The notes: generated by a model not told the origin, from the sequence alone. A stretch of 64,000 nt of DNA from Chionoecetes opilio (GCA_016584305.1 JACEEZ010004832.1:33501-97500); one strand, 5' to 3'. Positions 1 through 12,460 are shown, counted from the first letter of the stretch. Translations and numbers: made by a program.

Positions 1-1690
1 AAATAATTTTTTTAATATTAAAATTTATTATTAAAAAAAAATAATCAATTAAAATTAAAAATTTTATTATATATCCATTTATAAATTTTTATTAAAATAT
101 AAATAAAAAATTTAATAATATTATTAAATAATATTTTTTTAATTCATAAATTTTTATTTTTTATTTTTTTATTTATAATTTATAAAAAATTTAAAAAAAC
201 CCCGTATAAATTATATTTTTTTAACTTCGAAAAGGGGTTTTTTTCAAAATTAAATCGGAAACCCAAAGAAATGCCAAAAACCCTAAAGAAAACCCCAGGA
301 AACAATACAAAAATTCCCCCTTTAAATACAAAAAAAATACTGGCCCTTTGGGAAAAAATTTTTCTTTTTTAAATTTTTGTTTTTTTGACAAAAAATTAAA
401 TGAAAAAATTGCGTTAAAAAAAAAATCAGTCTCATTTTTTCCCGTTTGGTAAAAAATTTATTTGTAAAAAATTTTGAATGTTAAATTCTTTTATGAAAAA
501 AATTTAATTTTAAAGTAAAAATAGTTCAGTTATATTTAAATTTTGAAAATTAAAAACGGTTTTAAGGGTGAATTTTTTGATTTAAGGGCTTTTTTAGGGT
601 TTTATGTTTTTTTTTTGAATATTATAAAAAAAACTTTTAAAAAATAAATTTTTATAAATTGATCCATACAAAAAGGGGAATTTTAAAAATTCAATGGGGA
701 CCCTTTTGGGGGTAAAATAAAAACCCCTTAAAACTTTTTGCTTTAAAAAAAAAACCTGTCTTTGAAAATTTTCCTTTATTTATATATAAAATGAAATATA
801 ATTTGCGTTAAAATACTTTCAATACCAAATTGTTAAAAACTTTTGGGAAAAATTAAATTATATTTCGAGTAAGGGAACCTACTGTTCTTTTTCTAAAACT
901 TTTTGTGTCCTTTATTTTAGGGTTTCTTTATTTTTTGGTGAGGAAAAATCATATGATTTGATATTTATGTGTTGTAAGTGTACATCCAAGTCCCAAAAAA
1001 ATGACTTTTTTTTCATTTTTTAAAATTTTGGGGTTTAAAATTTTCAGTTTTTAAAATTTTTAAACCTTGGTTTGCAAATTTTTAAATTTAAATTTGCAAA
1101 ATTAAACAGTTTGGGACCAATTGACCTATTTAAAAAAAAAAAAACTGGTTAAGGAACTTTGTATTACGCTTGTATTCCCATAACTAGATATTTTTATGAA
1201 ACAATACTGAAAACTCCAAACATTAGGCTTTGCTTTTCATTAGATTTGCTGGTTTAAATAAATCCCCCAATTACCATCAGGGGACCCCCAAAGGGCAGTT
1301 TTCTTTTTGGGCACCTTGTTTCCCGTTTCTTTTAGGTTTTGGGTGGGGGCCCGCATGACCTTTAAAAAAAAAGGTTAAATTTTTTATTTTTTTTGAAGGG
1401 ATTCTACTTGGGGGGCGGTAGGCCAATTTTTTCCACAAGTTTGGGTGTTTTCTTAAAATAAACTTTGGGAATTTTAAAAAAAAACCCCCATTTCCAAGTG
1501 TAACCCGCCCGGGATTTATTTTTCCGCCCTGAATTTTTGGGGTTCCCCTAAATTTCCTATTTATTTAGTTATTAAAATTTTTCCTTGGGTCCAAAAAAAA
1601 TTTTTAATGTTTTAGGTAGAAAAAAACCCCCCCAGCCCCCCCAAAGTGGTTGGGGGGAAAAATAAAATTGGGGTTTTAAAAAAAAAAATT
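1..1690. other. Low-quality AT-rich sequence, no gene seen
   Basis: Almost entirely runs of A and T with short G/C homopolymer bursts. No reading frame resembles a protein. By position it should be the reversed equivalent of roughly 61.2-63 kb, but homopolymer inflation prevents a confident base-to-base match. The homopolymer runs look like base-calling noise rather than biological repeats. Confidence 0.6.
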
Positions 1691-2475
1691 TTCATATCGT
1701 CATTTTTGCTATTTATAGCCTTGGGGTTAAATTTTTTTTTACAGGTGCTATGGGGGTTTGTGGCAAAAGATTTAATAAAATTTTGTTTTAAAACTTTCCG
1801 AAAAAATGTAACAAAAGGATTTGCCTTTAGAACACCATAAAACCTTTTAACCCCTTCGGGTTTTGTTGGGTTTTTTTTTTTTTTTTTTGGGCCCCCCCCC
1901 CCCCGGGAAAAGAGTTTGAAAGGAAAAAAAATTCAGGTACTAAAATGGCAAAATACGGGATGTCTATTCTTGAATGACTGAGATTCTGAGATGAATTTGC
2001 ATCCCCTGACCTGGGAACTGGGAAGAATTAAAAGCTCTTACGTTTGATGTTGCCTGATGCGATCTTTACAACAGAAAGTAGGAAGGGGATGGTGGAGTAC
2101 GGGTGGGCTGACAATTTTTCTGGGGAAGAGACAGCCACATGAGGGGAGGGTTTTGTTTTCCCATCAATCACTGGTAAACCTTACTCTTGTTTCCTCTTGA
2201 TCTGGGGATAGAGAGACCATGAAAAAAGGATCAAAGATGAATTTTGGTTTTGGCTTAAAACCCTAAAAAAATGAGAAGATGCTCTCAGTTTCCCCAAGAA
2301 TGTTAACTCCGAAACCAAGTCAGTCATCTTACATACCATGGCAAGGTACCCTGTCAAAACAGCATCACAGTGAAAACCAAAAAAAACACTTTTGAAGCTG
2401 GATGACAGGCGGTACAGATATTGTACTGCATCACTGAATTTTTGGGGCCCATTCAACACGAAATTTTACTGTTTT
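1691..2475 (+). pseudogene. N-terminal piece of multicopy gene, copy A (degraded)
   Basis: This is the reversed, poorer version of 60,300-61,250. Shared landmarks include an 'ATAGCTATTTATA'-like string near 1,710, the stretch leading into the start codon near 1,800, and the text around 1,930-2,460 that matches the clean copy with many one-base gaps. About 90 bp after the start region are missing or garbled. Frames are broken every few dozen bases, which fits sequencing error as well as decay. Function unknown; see the clean copy at 60,297-61,190. It ends at the same abrupt junction with the RT fragment. Confidence 0.55.
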
Positions 2476-2865
2476 TGATGGGTCTGCCATTAGAGTATCA
2501 TCTGTGCACTTAGTGTATGTAGTGTTGACACGTGGAGTCTGCGTTATTTGGTCATACGTCTGGTATAGCCATCGTCCGAGCAATGTACCTTGGGGTCCCA
2601 ACAGTACGATACCGTCCCCAAAGGGTGTGAAAATGTTGTGTATTTTCGGTCACCCGCATTAGGGGGGACACTGTGATACCCATTCCAGGCATAAAGAACT
2701 GATTCCTTTATGCTTGGCATAAAGGGGCTTGAGGGAATGGGTTTTGGGGTGTGTGATTTTCCCCTTTTTTGCATAGGCATTAAGACCCTAAAAAATACAC
2801 CACCTTCTAGTTCTATTATTTCCCTTTTCGCCCGTTCTAGAAAGCGGAACTTGTTTGGCAAAAGT
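2476..2865 (-). pseudogene. Reverse transcriptase fragment, copy A (degraded)
   Basis: The minus strand encodes a recognisable part of a Ty3/Gypsy-like RT palm, including AWNGYHSVP (motif A region) and DDGYTRR (after motif B). It matches 59,945-60,300. The two stop codons and the deletion separating protease from RT in the clean copy appear here too. The fragment stops near 2,476 at the boundary with the plus-strand gene piece, as in copies B, C and E. Frameshifts here are probably sequencing errors on top of an already truncated domain. Confidence 0.6.
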
Positions 2866-3060
2866 GTTTAACCTTCTTTTGGTAGCGCAGCTTTCTCTGA
2901 GACGGGGATAGGTCTTTTTTGCAGAGGAAAGGGCGACGAATCATACCAGGGGGCAAGACAGCTTTGGCACCCGGTGGGCCATTACTGGGAGTTCAGGGTA
3001 TGTGTGGGGGCCCCTTTAAGGGAAATCCCTTTTTCTTAGACCACCCCCAATGAAGACCGA
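2866..3060 (-). pseudogene. Retropepsin segment, copy A (degraded)
   Basis: Reversed, low-quality counterpart of the aspartic protease segment at 59,700-59,941. Identified by position and by nucleotide matches around 2,880-3,010, the region corresponding to the residues after the DTG motif. The reading frame is not continuous. No independent function can be claimed for this copy. Confidence 0.45.
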
Positions 3061-4170
3061 TAACTTAATGTTGGTGTGCACGTATGCTTGTCGTCCCAGC
3101 ATCCAAAATCGGGTCCAACAGGGATGGCTCAGTGTAAATGAACCCCCGAATTTGTTTTGCCACCGGTAATTGGATAAAAGGGTGCTAGTGGTCCCTTGGG
3201 GTTGCCCTGTGTTTTCAGAGGTGGGGATGGGATGCTGCAAGGGACGGGAAAGACGCTACCCTCTCATCCGCTGCAGCTCATTGGAGCCCTGGACTACTGC
3301 GACACAAACTGCAAAGTGATGTAGCTTGTTACCCCTTCGACAGGTTGTTTAAATCCCGGGCACCCTTTTTTCCCTTATGAAGGAGGGGTTTTTCTTGCCA
3401 TGACCTTTTTTCTACCACAGTAGGAACGGGCATTTGGTGTTCGTGTCTAAGTTTTCCCCATTTCGGTGGGGGGGCACTGACTTGTGTTTTTTCCTTTTAT
3501 AAAGACTGTAAAGTGCGGCTGCCCTTGTTGGTGAGAAAAGTGTGATGCAAGCGCTTGCCAGCTTTTTTGCTCAAAATTTTAAACATCTCCTAAAGGGGCA
3601 TTTTTTGGGTTAGGGTTCCCCTAGGTAAAGTTATTTCACTGTCTTTAAAAACCCGGGCTAAACTCTCGCAAGATCTCATCTGGTAATGAACATCATATTA
3701 AAATTTTGGCACGGGGCCGAACTTACATACATTGGCTGACCTTTGATACAGTCCGAAGGCACTTTTTGGTTCTAGATCTTGTGTCATGTTATAAAGGGAA
3801 ATCTAGCTACCTTTGCGTTTTTTTTCTTCCGATTTTTTTTCATGCTGCAAGCACAGCTCCTCGTTGCCTCTCCCCAGACTTTTACGGGGTCTGGTCAGGT
3901 CCTACGTAAGCCATTTTCACACTTTTACACGTATGTCTTTTCCTGTATTACCTTTGTACCGAGACTACTCCTTCCATCGAGTAAAAGTAAGACCATTCCC
4001 TCACCTGATCCGCCAGATGTTTTGGGGGCCCTTTTGACTTTCTCTCCCTTGACCATTTGGGGGGTGCTGTGTTCTGCTGTAGAGTGCATCTGTGGGAGTT
4101 GTACCACGATTGCTGCTCCGGGTTTCCGTGGTAAACTCGATCCAGTCACGGGGCAACTAGGGCAGCATGT
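3061..4170 (-). pseudogene. gag-like ORF, copy A (degraded)
   Basis: Reversed counterpart of the clean gag ORF at 58,505-59,641. Minus-strand translations retain SENTGQPQGTTSTL (gag C-terminus, near 3,200) and PQMHSTAEHSTPQMVK (gag N-terminus, near 4,080). Several frameshifts lie between them. The order gag, protease, RT on the minus strand mirrors copy E exactly. Confidence 0.6.
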
Positions 4171-4538
4171 TGCTTGTACCGGGTAAAGCGGGGGTTTTAC
4201 CTGGGTAGGGGGTATTTTTCACAGCCAGGGCCAATAGTGGGGACCTAAATGGGTATTGAAAACCATTTTCGGCACGATTTTTATTCCTGATGACAATGTT
4301 CACGACGGGAAAACAGAATACATTCATTAGACAATCCCATAACTTCAGTAACCGTAATATGACCATGAACTAATACACCCTTTATTGTCTTCACTTAACG
4401 TACCTATTGTATTTAAGGGCACGTGGCGGAGACCCAGGAGGGGTTATGAATTTATTTCGCTTACCCCCTGAGTGGCGACGGCGCTCTCTCTCCGGTGGGA
4501 AACAGAAAGGGAGGGGAGTTCTATATCGATATGCTCAC
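4171..4538 (-). repeat. Candidate LTR and leader, copy A
   Basis: Matches the candidate LTR and gag leader at 58,108-58,504 in reverse. The outer LTR edge is the string GATATGCTC near 4,527-4,538, complement of the TGTAGAGCATATC that starts the candidate LTR in copy E. It abuts the middle piece of the multicopy gene. No second LTR is present in this copy. Confidence 0.45.
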
Positions 4539-4925
4539 ATATAAATTACAATGTACCCCTTGGAACCAAGGTCTCCATATATAATTTCCCCCACAAATTT
4601 GGGACATTTGGGTCTTTCTCATTGTCCCTTTAAACTTTGTATATGGCAAACATTCTCGTCACCCTTTTCCCTCCGTTAATGAGGTTAAACTTGTCGTGTT
4701 GCTTCGCAGTGCTATGAGGGACCCCTTTTCCCTTTTCTCCATCCTCTGTTTTTGGACCTTGTCATATTGCACCTATGACGGGTGGTGGATTACTGAAGTT
4801 CCGTCGTGAGTTTCTTGCACCGTAGAGTAAAAGGAAATTTTGGCACTAAAACGGCGGTCATTCAGAATATACTGAACAGATCTTCACCTCGTATAGCAAC
4901 TCAAAGACCCTTAGAGGTTATTTTT
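4539..4925 (-). pseudogene. Middle piece of multicopy gene, copy A (degraded)
   Basis: Reverse counterpart of 57,714-58,107. Landmarks are the strings complementary to 'CTTGGATTCCAAGGAGTAC' near 4,560 and 'GAAGATCTGTTCAGTATAT' near 4,875. Frame is broken. It sits between the LTR edge and the fold-back repeat, as in copy E. Confidence 0.5.
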
Positions 4926-5315
4926 TTTGTTAACGCAAATTTTATCATGGTTATTCTTTATCGAAAACGAAATATACAAGTAAGAAAATAAACATCAATG
5001 GGGAAAAATTACCGTTTGATGATTTTTTTTTTTATTTATTTAACGCTAATTTATCAGGTTCTAACTCATTTATAGATAACAAAAATACATGAAAGTAAAA
5101 AATTGCGCTTCTTTGATACCCTTCATGATAAAAGGATTTTCAAAGTTTTAATGGCGAAGAGTTGAAGTAAAATATTAAGTTCATGCATTTTCTTCAGAGT
5201 CTCGAAATGGCATTTGTTTAGTGTGTTTTACTGTTTTTTATTTGATAATATTATAGAACAAATATTTACGAAGATTACAGTATATCATATATACTGATAA
5301 ACCAGTCTATATGAT
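4926..5315 (-). repeat. Broken fold-back element, copy A
   Basis: Reverse counterpart of 57,311-57,710. It contains the central palindrome near 5,000-5,030 and ends with GATAAACCAGTCTATATGAT near 5,300. Like the copy at 57.3 kb it has a truncated second arm and a direct duplication of inner arm sequence. Confidence 0.55.
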
Positions 5316-5317
5316 AG

Positions 5318-5428
5318 TCCAAGACCACTATACCTCTTTGTCGGGGGGGCCGCGGGCCGCTATGCAGCCTGGCAATTTCAAAACATTGTCGCGTGAACAG
5401 TCCAGAGATATAGTGGTCTATGGTTGAG
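5318..5428. repeat. 106-bp palindromic repeat, copy A
   Basis: Short inverted-repeat element with ends GACCACTATACCTC and GATATAGTGGTCTATGG around a GC-rich core containing GGCCGCGGGCCGC. Same element as 57,182-57,287, in reverse. Confidence 0.6.
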
Positions 5429-5679
5429 CTGATAGGAAATGACATATTTATTACATGGAAGTATATTTTGTTTTATGTGAAGAAAATACTAAGGCGCCAC
5501 ATCGTTTCCCCATTAACATTTTTTAGACCCTTGGTACTTCTGTTGATTACTGATTAGAGTAAATTTCTGGTCCATGAGTAATTTTCGGCATATTATGTAA
5601 TTTATTTGTATTTTTTTTTGTGGACAATGAAATATCTATCTAAAATATCTATCTATAATAATATAACTCCAATGAATTC

Positions 5680-7870
5680 TAGCGCATTTATTGGAAATCG
5701 TTGACGTTGAGACAGCTAGCTTGGCCTCAAAATCCTCCTTTTGGCACCTGATCCACAACAAACTGTACAGTTTCATGGCACCACGGGCCACACACCTCAG
5801 TGTATTTTTTTTTTTTTTTACAACAAAGGACTACCCAAGGACAAAGAAAAGCCCGTTAGTTACCAGTGCCTATAAAGATGACTCGACGATCATCGACTAC
5901 CTCTCCTATCGGGCGAGCTCAGTAGGCTGAGGGTGGATATAGTGGGATTCTCTGAGACGAGGAGGCCTGGCAGTGGTGAGACTAGCAGTGGGGGTTACAC
6001 CTACTACTGGTCCGGCATGAGCAATGGTCACCGTGTACGGGGAGTAGCTATAGGCATCTCCAGCAAACAGCAGCCGTCAGTTGCTGAGGTTACTCCGGTT
6101 GATGAGCGTATAATGCGGGTGAGGATGAAACACACTCTGGGTTTCATGTCTCTTGTTGTAGTGTACGCTCCTACCGAGATGCGTAAAACTGAAGAGAAGG
6201 AGATGTTCTACGCCAAACTCGACTCTGTATTAGACCAGTGTCCTCCTCGGGACACACTCATTGTCTTGGGCGATTTCAAGCTACTACTGGCACTGTGAAA
6301 AGGCTACGAGTTATGTGTTGGTCCCCATGGCTCTGGTACCAGAAACACCAACAGTTCTCTGCTTTTGAACTTTGCAAGGTCCAGAAGGTTGAGAATTGCA
6401 GGTTCTTGGTATCAGAGACCAGAGCTGCACCACTGGACATGGTATAGTAATGCCGGAGGGGTAGCAAAGGAGATCGACCACATCCTCGTTAGCACTCGTT
6501 GGAGGATCCTCCAGAACTGCAGGGGTTTTCCGGAGTGCTGAGTTCTGTGGAACAGATTACAGACTTGTTGTTGCTACACTTAAGCTTCATGTCAAGTACA
6601 GAAGAATCTTTAAGAGGAAACCATACTGTGTTTCATCTTGAGAAACTGAAGGACTTGACATGTGCTCATGAGTATGCGGTGGCAGTCTCAAATCGGTTGA
6701 TGTGCTCGGTGCTCTCGGGGACCCTGTAGAACTGTGGGATACCTTCAAACGTGAAACTCTACAGGCTGCCAAGGAGTGTATTGGGGAACGCCCGAGGTCA
6801 AGGCGTGGTTTTGTCTCGACGGAGACGCTGGAAAAAATCGAGGAGAGTCGCGCTGCCCGGCTGTCTTGGGAACGGGACCAGCACAGGGCTCTGTCTCGCG
6901 GACTAGAACCCTCCTGAGGAGAGACAAGGAGAGGTATGTCAGGAGTCTCGCTGAGGATGTCGAGGGTCATTTGAACGCTAATGACCTCCGACCCGCCTAC
7001 CGAGCCCTGAAGAAGCTCCGTTCCAAGTCTCTTCTCTGGCGAGGCTATTTGAACAGCAGATGGGCGCCTCGTGTCGGACATGGATGAGCAGATGGCTCGT
7101 TGGGCTGAGTACTTTGGGCAGTTGTTCACGGTGGACCCTCCAACTGAGCAGCTTCACACCCCTGGGTTACAGGCAGTGGATGCCCCATTGCACAATCCTC
7201 CCATTGACGAAAGCGCACCCTCTCTTGACGAAGTCAGAGAGGCTGTAGCAAAGTTGAGGGGTGGGAAGGCAGCTGGTGTTTGTAATATCAGTGCGGAGCT
7301 CCTCAACGCTGTGGGTGAGGCCATGATCCACGGGCTGCATGCTGTCCTGACTGCCGTGTGGCAATCAGGTACCATTCCTCCTGACTGGAAAAGGGGGCTG
7401 GTCGTCCCTATCTGGAAAGGGAAAGGGGACCGTCAGGACTGCAACAATTACCGCGGTATTACACTGCTCAGCGTACCAGGCAAGGTGCTTGCCCATCTAT
7501 TGCTGACACGGATTCGCAGTCATCTGGTGAAGCATCAGAGACCTCAGCAGTCTGAGTTCACGCCTGGTAGGTCAACAACGGACCGTATCCTAGCGCTTCG
7601 TGTCCTGGTGGAACGCCGACGTGAGTTTCGACAGGGGATGCTTGCAGCCTATGTGATCTCAAGAAGGCGTTGACTCAGTGCATCGTGAGTCGCTCTGAGA
7701 TCTTCGGACTTCGAGGGATTCCTGCAAGGACTATTGTTGATAATGGTCTGTATTCTGGGACTGAGAGTGTGTGAAGTGGGGGAAGTGTATCCGCTTCTTT
7801 CCTTAAACGGAGTGAGGGCAAGGGGGCGTCCTTGCCCCATCATTTTCAACGCTGATGGACTGGGTATTGG
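5680..7870 (+). mobile_element. RTE-like non-LTR retrotransposon, copy A, 3' part missing
   Basis: Plus-strand counterpart of 53,842-56,915. Sequence quality is good from about 5.9 to 7.7 kb. It encodes the endonuclease start (VDIVGFSETRRPG), the endonuclease core up to GDF near 6,275 followed by a frameshift, and the RT segment from 7,071 with motifs NYRGITLLS and EFTPGRSTTDRI. It differs from copy E by real-looking changes: E for K and Q for L in the RT linker, and a 9-bp insertion near 7,180. It carries the same TGA after RESL (7,697) and the same TDY in place of the expected catalytic SDH/TDH motif. It ends at the hinge near 7,870, just after the hairpin in the RQGC region. Confidence 0.8.
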
Positions 7871-9600
7871 GACAAGGTTTAACCCCCTTGGGCCCCCCCT
7901 TTGTTAAAAACCAGGAAAAAACCCCGATAAAAACCTGCCCCCACCCCCTTTTTTGTTTTTTTTCCCCCCCCACCCACACCTTCACCCAGAATCAGACCAT
8001 TATAAACCCCAATGCCTTAGGAACCCCTCGAAGCCAAAAGGGGATCTCAAGCGACTCACATCCCGGAGTAAAAACCCTTCTTGAGATAAACATAGGCTGC
8101 AAGCACCCCCTGTCGAAACCCCCGTCGGCTTTCCCCGGACCAAAGCGCTAGGATACGGCCGTTGTTGCCACCAGGCGTGAACTAGAAGGCTGAGGTTCTG
8201 ACTTCACCGAGGCTGCGAATCCGTGTCAGCAATAGTTTCAAGCACCTTGCCTGGTACCGAGCAGTGTAATCCGCGGTAATTGTTGCAGCCCTGACGGCCC
8301 CTTCCCCCTTTTCCAGATAGGGGCCCAGCCCCTTTTCCAGTCAGGGGGAAGGGTACCTGTTCCCAAAACCGGCAGTAGGACAGCATGCACCCCGTGGACA
8401 TGGCCTCCCCAAGCTTTGGGGAGCCCGCACTGATATTAAAACACCAGCTGCCCCCCAACCCTCAATTTTTGCTACACCCTCTCTGACTTCGTAAAGAGGG
8501 GGTGCGCTTTCGTAAAATGGGGGATCGGGCATCCACTGCCGAACCCGGGGGTGAAGCTGCCAGTTGGAGGGTCAGTGAACAAACCCCAAAGTATTTACCC
8601 CAAACGACCCATTGCCCATCCTGCCGACACGAGGCCCCCATCTGTGTTAAAATAGATCGCCAAAAAGAGACTTGGAAGGGGAGCTTCTTCCCCGGGCTCG
8701 GAGGCGGGTCAGGTCTTAGCGCAAAACCCTGGGGCTCCCAGAGACCCTAAACCCTCCCTGCTTTCCCCCAGGGTTTTTTTCCGCGAGACAAGCCTGTGGG
8801 CCCGTTCCCAAACACCCTGCAGCGGATTCCTGATTTTTCAGGGTTCCGCCCCGAGACAAACCACGCCTACTCGGGGCGGTTCCCCAAATCACCCTGGCCC
8901 TGAAGGTTTTACTTTAAAGTATCCCCACAGTTTTAATTTCCCGAAGCACCGACCATCAACCAAATTGAGACTGCACCCGATACCCCCCATGACACATGCC
9001 CAAGTTCAGTTTTCGAAAAAAAGGAGGGTTTCCCAAAAAATTTTTCTGATTGAATTAAACAAGTTTTTCAACAAAAGCTGAACCCACAACTCAGCCCCTC
9101 CGGTCCCGCAGTTCGGGGGAAATCCCCAACGATGTCGAGGAGGTGGTCATCCCCTTTGCTACCCCTCCCTTTATCCCATTCCGTGGGAGCTCTTCCAAAC
9201 CCAAAAAACTGCAATTTTCACCTTTCCCGGCTTAAGTCAAACGAGAACTTTTGGGTTTTTCGGGTCCGGGAGCCATGGGACCCCCAAACCGTGCCCTTTC
9301 AGGCCGGACATTTGGGAAATCCCAAACTGAGTTGTCCAGGAAACTTAATACAGAGTCGATTTTGGGGTAGAAAATCCTCTCTTCAGGTTTACGCTTCGGT
9401 AGGAGCGTAAAAAAAAAAAAAAACCCAAAGTGTTTTTCCCTTCCCCGAACGTACCCGGGTAACCCAAAAAAGGAGGTTTTTGGGAGATGTTTTAACACTC
9501 CCCTAACGTAATTCCATGGAATTATAGGTTAAATGTATTAATGACCTTGCCCCAGAGCCCCCATAATCCATATATGATTTCCCCATGGAAAGGGGTATCA
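7871..9600 (-). mobile_element. RTE-like retrotransposon, copy B, low quality, reversed
   Basis: Immediately after the hinge the same RTE sequence runs back on the minus strand in homopolymer-inflated form. Recognisable segments include the RT linker around 8,440-8,530, the central region at 8,600-8,960 and the endonuclease at 9,130-9,420. At 8,515-8,540 it lacks the 9-bp insertion of copy A and matches copy E, so it is not simply copy A read backwards. Confidence 0.7.
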
Positions 9601-10480
9601 ATCGTCGAGTCATCTTTTAAAGGTAATAAACGGGGGCTTTTTTTTTTTGAGTCCTTTTGAAAAAAAAAAAAAAATAATGATTTTGTCCCTGGTCCAGAAA
9701 CTTAAGTTTGTTTGGGTGAAAAGGAGGTTTTGGGCCCGGCGCCCGAAAAAGATTTCAATAAATGCGGTTTTCAGGAGATATTTTAAAAAGGTATTTTGAA
9801 ATATTTCATTGTAAAAAAAAAACAAAAAAATAAAAAATGCCAAAAACTCTGGACCAAAAAATTTTTACTCAATCGAATAAAAAGTACCAAGGGTTAAAAG
9901 AAGGAAAAATTGGGCTTAGTATTTTTTCAAATAAAACCCAAAAATACTTATTAAAAAAATATTAATCATCCCCCCTAACCCCATTTCGGGGTTTCCCCGG
10001 AAATGTTTTGAAAAGGGGCCCCATAGCCCCGCGGCCCCCAAAAATATAGTGGTTTGGATATCAATAGAGGGTTTTAAGAATTGATATATTTGTAATCCAA
10101 AATTTTGTTCTAAAATTTTTAAAAAATAAAAACAGAAAACCATAACAAATGCCATGGGGAACTTTGAAGAAAAATTCATGAAACAAATTTCACTTAACCC
10201 TTTTTCCCCAAAAAACGCAAGTAATTTTTTATTAAGGGTATAATAAAAGGCAAATATTTCCCCATTATTTTTGTTACAAAATGAGAAAACCCCTGAAAAT
10301 TTAGGAAATAAATAAAAATAAAATCTTCAAGGGGAAATTTTGATTGAGATTTATTTAATTTTATATTTCTTTACATTTTTTGAAAACCAGAATTAGGTTA
10401 ACAATAAAATTCATAAGGGCCCTGGCTCTCAACGGGTTTTAAATCTGGTTCGAAATTTTTGGGAAAAAAGGTTTAGTGGG
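9601..10480. repeat. RTE flank, palindromic repeat and fold-back element, copy B
   Basis: Low-quality counterpart of 56,700-57,710. The 106-bp palindromic repeat is recognisable at about 9,985-10,080 (CCCCGCGGCCCCC core, then TATAGTGGTTTGGA). The fold-back element follows with AAAACAGAAAACCATAACAA near 10,130. No gene is present. Confidence 0.5.
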
Positions 10481-10705
10481 CATTCCCTTTTATTGGGAAA
10501 GAAAATAAGGAATTCGTTCCCCAGTCTGGGCAATGTAAAAGGAAAAATCGGGGGGAGAAAAGGAAAAGGGTCCACATGCCTGCGAAACACACACAAGTTT
10601 AACCCATTAACGGGGAAACAACGTGTGTTTTGCCTTACTGAACGGGACAAGGAAGCCCCAAAGCCAAAATTGGGGTAAATTAAAGGGAACGGACCAAACA
10701 TTGTA
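10481..10705 (+). pseudogene. Middle piece of multicopy gene, copy B (degraded)
   Basis: Counterpart of 57,714-58,107. The string CACAAGTTTAACCCATTAACG at 10,590-10,612 matches the clean copy with small errors. The piece is shortened and frameless. It leads into ACATATCGATATAGA near 10,713, the edge of the candidate LTR. Confidence 0.45.
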
Positions 10706-12460
10706 ATTGAAGTGACATATCGATATAGAATCTTCTTTTTAACCCCCCGGGAGGAAGGGCCCCCCCTCGGAAAGGGTCAATACAAAGTCCTGCTCTCCCC
10801 CAGTGGTTAATAACAAAGGGTCGTTAAGTGAAGACAAAAGGAGTTTTGTTCAGGTCATAACTTCAAATTTTAGGGAAGAAGAATGTACTGTACATGGAAA
10901 CTTTGCACAGGAAAAAAACCAGTGCCAAAAATTTTCAATACCATTAGGGTAATTCGGCCCTGGCGTGAAAATACACCTACCCCCAGGAAACCCATGTTTA
11001 CCAAGGTAAAGAAACATGCCTGGGCCCTAGTTGCCCTTGAGGTTTCATTTAAGGAAACTGGAGCGCTCGGGGTAAAACCCTACTCACTCACAGGCGCCAG
11101 CCCCCACACATGGAAAAAAAGTCAAAAACCCCCACAAATTTGGGGACGGGTTGAAAATTTGGTCTTCTTTTAAATGATGGAAGGGAAGCTCCTCAAAGGA
11201 AAACCCCGGAAATAAAACCCTGTGAAGTGTAAAAGGCTTACTGGTGCCAGACCGGTAAAAGCGGGGCGGGGGAAAGGGGGGGCCCCGTCTTGCAGCATAA
11301 AAACTCGGGGGGAAAGAAAAACCAAGGTACTAGACCATTAAATAACATGCACAAGATCTGATAAACCAATAGTCCTTCGGCCCGATCAAAGGGGAGCCAA
11401 GTTTTAATTTCCCCAAATGCCAATTTTTTAAATATGTTTCATTAAAGTGGTCTTGCGGGATTTTTAGCCAAAATACATGAAATAAGCGCCCAGGGGAACC
11501 CTCCAAGAAAGGGCCCCTTGGGAATGAAAAAAATTTATGGGGCTAAAAAAGCGGGAAACCCTTCACAACACTCAAACAGGGCACCCCGCACTTCCGCTTT
11601 ATAAAAGGGGAATAAAAACAAGCAGTGCCACCCACCAAAAGGGAAACTTTCAACACAACCCACCAAGGCCTTTTCCATGGGTAGAAAATGGTCAGGGGCG
11701 AAGTCCATCCTTCATGGAAAAATTCCCCATTTTCACCCTGGAAAGGAAAACGCTACTCACCAGTTTAGTGTCGCAGAGGCCGGCCTCCAATAAAGCTCAC
11801 GGTTTACATACTCTTCCAGTCCTTTGAGCACCCATCACACCTCTAAAAGACACAAAACCCCCCCCAAGTACCATACACCCTTAATCCTGTACCGGTAAAA
11901 ACGGTTGGTGTTTTCACTGGATCCCTGTTTGGACAGAATTTCTGCAGGACGAAAAGATACGTGACAAACTTTTTGTTATCGGTCTTCTTTTGGGATTTAA
12001 AAACATTTCCCTTAAAGGCCACCACACAACGGGGAAAAAAAGTAAGGGGGCCCGGGGTAGTGTTTGGGGGGAACTCCCCCGGGGCCTTAAAAAAACTCTC
12101 CCTCCAGAAAAATGATCGCTCCAGGGGTATAAACACTTTCCCAAAAAATTCCCTTTTAAAGGACGAAGGGGAAAAATAAACTAAAAGGGTTGATTTTCGG
12201 GCCTTAAGCCATGCAAAAAAAAAACTCACACCCCAAAGCCCATTTCGCCTTATCCAAGCTAAAAGGAATAGTTTGATGCCTGGTGGGGTACAAGTTTTCC
12301 CAAATGGGGATGAGCCTAAAACAACATTTAAAATTGGGGGACATCTACGGGCACAAAGGGACTTTGCACGGCGATGGCTTCCAGAGTATCCAAATAACGC
12401 AGACCCCGTTTTAACACTAATACACTAAGTGCCACAAATACTCTAACGGGTTTTCGCCCC
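10706..12460 (+). pseudogene. LTR-gag-protease-RT remnant, copy B (degraded)
   Basis: Low-quality counterpart of 58,108-60,300 in the same orientation. The LTR edge is at 10,706-10,730. The gag zinc-knuckle region lies near 11,580-11,830 (LYKRGIKTSSAT, then NGQGRSPSF). The protease segment is near 11,995-12,180 (TTAAAGGCCACCACACAACG at 12,012). The RT fragment is at 12,200-12,450 and ends TACTCTAACGGGTTTTCG, the same junction as the other copies. Confidence 0.55.

Noticed and set aside
2181..3240. Three separate short minus-strand genes
   Set aside because: They are antisense or frame-shifted views of the degraded gene piece and the RT/gag remnant, as the clean copy shows.
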